Source: Oscillospiraceae bacterium
Lineage (GTDB): Bacteria; Bacillota; Clostridia; Oscillospirales; Ruminococcaceae
DNA: 5,754 nt
NCBI GenBank assembly: GCA_017544185.1
Contig: JAFYEQ010000203.1
Span: 1-5,754 of the forward strand
Direction: 5' to 3'
Shown here: positions 5,202 through 5,754 of the stretch, one piece after another
How the letters are laid out: every line of letters begins with the position of its first letter
Numbering within the stretch: the first letter of the stretch is position 1
Notes under the pieces: model-generated
Databases searched by the model: none
Seen by the model: the letters and a program-made list of their open reading frames with translations, nothing else
What the model was told of the DNA's origin: nothing
Position numbers and translations under genes: made by a program

Positions 5202-5754
5202 TCAGCTGCCCAGCACTGCGGTGATGCCGTCGTAGAGCACCTGAGCTGCCTTTTCGGAGTCATATTCCTTGTAGGAGAGGCCGCCGATAGCGTCGTAGTA
5301 TACGCCGTCGGGGTTGCCCTTGAGCTTTGCGTCCTCGAACTTGGAGTCCAGACCGAAGGATACCCACGCCAGCACCTTACCGTTGGCCTCGGATACCATG
5401 GGGTCCAGGAGCCCCTTCTCGGTGCATACCTTGAACGCAGTGGCACTGAGGGGAATGCCTCTCTCGGATGCCATTATGGATGCGCCCTCTTCGTCGTTGA
5501 GGAGGAAGTTGAGCAGGTCTGCGCTCTCATTGGGATGAGGCGAGGACTCGGATATAGCGAAGGCAAGAGATACCTTGGAGAATCCGCCCTTAGTATTGCC
5601 CATATCTAAGAAGTAGTCGCCTACGATCAGCTCATTGCCCTCTTCAAGAGCGGAGCCGAACTTGGACGCGGAGGAGTCCCATTCGAATATGCCCGCATAA
5701 GTGCCGTTCATCCACTTGGGGTTCTTGTCGAGGGAATCAGCACCGTCGCCTGCA
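5202..5754 (-). CDS. Family 1 sugar-binding protein of ABC importer, 5' end outside window
   Basis: The C-terminal 183 complete codons are present; the frame continues through the right edge, so the ATG at 5711 is internal and not the start. The missing part would carry the signal peptide or lipobox and the first lobe. The segment from SKVSLAFAISESSPHP to LLNFLLND (about residues 59-87 of the visible part), followed by ERGIPLS (97-103), is characteristic of family 1 extracellular solute-binding proteins, where a helix packs against the hinge and is followed by a conserved ERGIP-like turn. Several aromatic residues (W14, Y19, F23, W25) could line a sugar site, but this cannot be verified without the first half. 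The protein should lie outside the membrane and deliver an oligosaccharide to the two permeases encoded downstream. A terminator follows at once. Confidence 0.88.
   Translation of the reverse strand, partial: AGDGADSLDKNPKWMNGTYAGIFEWDSSASKFGSALEEGNELIVGDYFLDMGNTKGGFSKVSLAFAISESSPHPNESADLLNFLLNDEEGASIMASERGIPLSATAFKVCTEKGLLDPMVSEANGKVLAWVSFGLDSKFEDAKLKGNPDGVYYDAIGGLSYKEYDSEKAAQVLYDGITAVLGS

Noticed and set aside
5202..5711. A complete 169-residue protein starting at the ATG at 5711
   Set aside because: The frame is open upstream to the window edge and the content is only the C-terminal lobe of a sugar-binding protein, so this ATG is internal.

Overview
All six supportable genes lie on the minus strand, so the window reads right to left. 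The G+C content is moderate. Shine-Dalgarno sites are strong (AAGGAG, GGAGGT), there is a canonical TTGACA/TATGAT promoter and factor-independent terminators, and the sugar-transport operon has no ATPase gene. Together these suggest a Gram-positive Clostridia-type gut or rumen bacterium, perhaps Oscillospiraceae/Ruminococcus-like. That assignment is inference; no rRNA or marker gene is present.

Right part (5754 to 2174): a pectin-fragment uptake and processing operon. It runs from a truncated family 1 sugar-binding lipoprotein or secreted protein (5754-5202), across a 117-nt regulatory gap, to a cytoplasmic GH105 unsaturated glucuronyl/galacturonyl hydrolase (5084-3981), then a MalF-type permease (3991-3038, overlapping the hydrolase by 11 nt) and a MalG-type permease (3031-2174, 6 nt away). 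The binding protein would capture an oligosaccharide with an unsaturated uronic acid end, such as a rhamnogalacturonan lyase product. The two permeases would import it using a shared ATPase encoded elsewhere, and the GH105 enzyme would remove the unsaturated uronate in the cytoplasm. The gap after the binding-protein gene holds a strong terminator, three 11-bp tandem repeats and a GC-rich hairpin. This arrangement is suited to making much more binding protein than enzyme and permease.

Middle (2173 to 1760): a 414-nt non-coding stretch. From right to left it holds five heptamer repeats, a nested inverted-repeat block, a perfect 24-bp palindrome that probably ends the sugar operon, a GGCATAT palindrome, and a very good sigma-70-type promoter for the next gene. 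The 5' leader of that gene begins with an inverted repeat at the predicted transcription start.

Left part (1759 to 1): a TrkH/KtrB-family potassium (or sodium) uptake channel subunit, followed 7 nt later by the N-terminal part of a SLOG-superfamily (DUF1273/YpsA-like) protein cut off by the window edge. The usual RCK partner (TrkA/KtrA) is not beside the channel gene. No novel large system is evident. The most interesting points are the layered non-coding structures in the two gaps and the TrkH-SLOG pairing.
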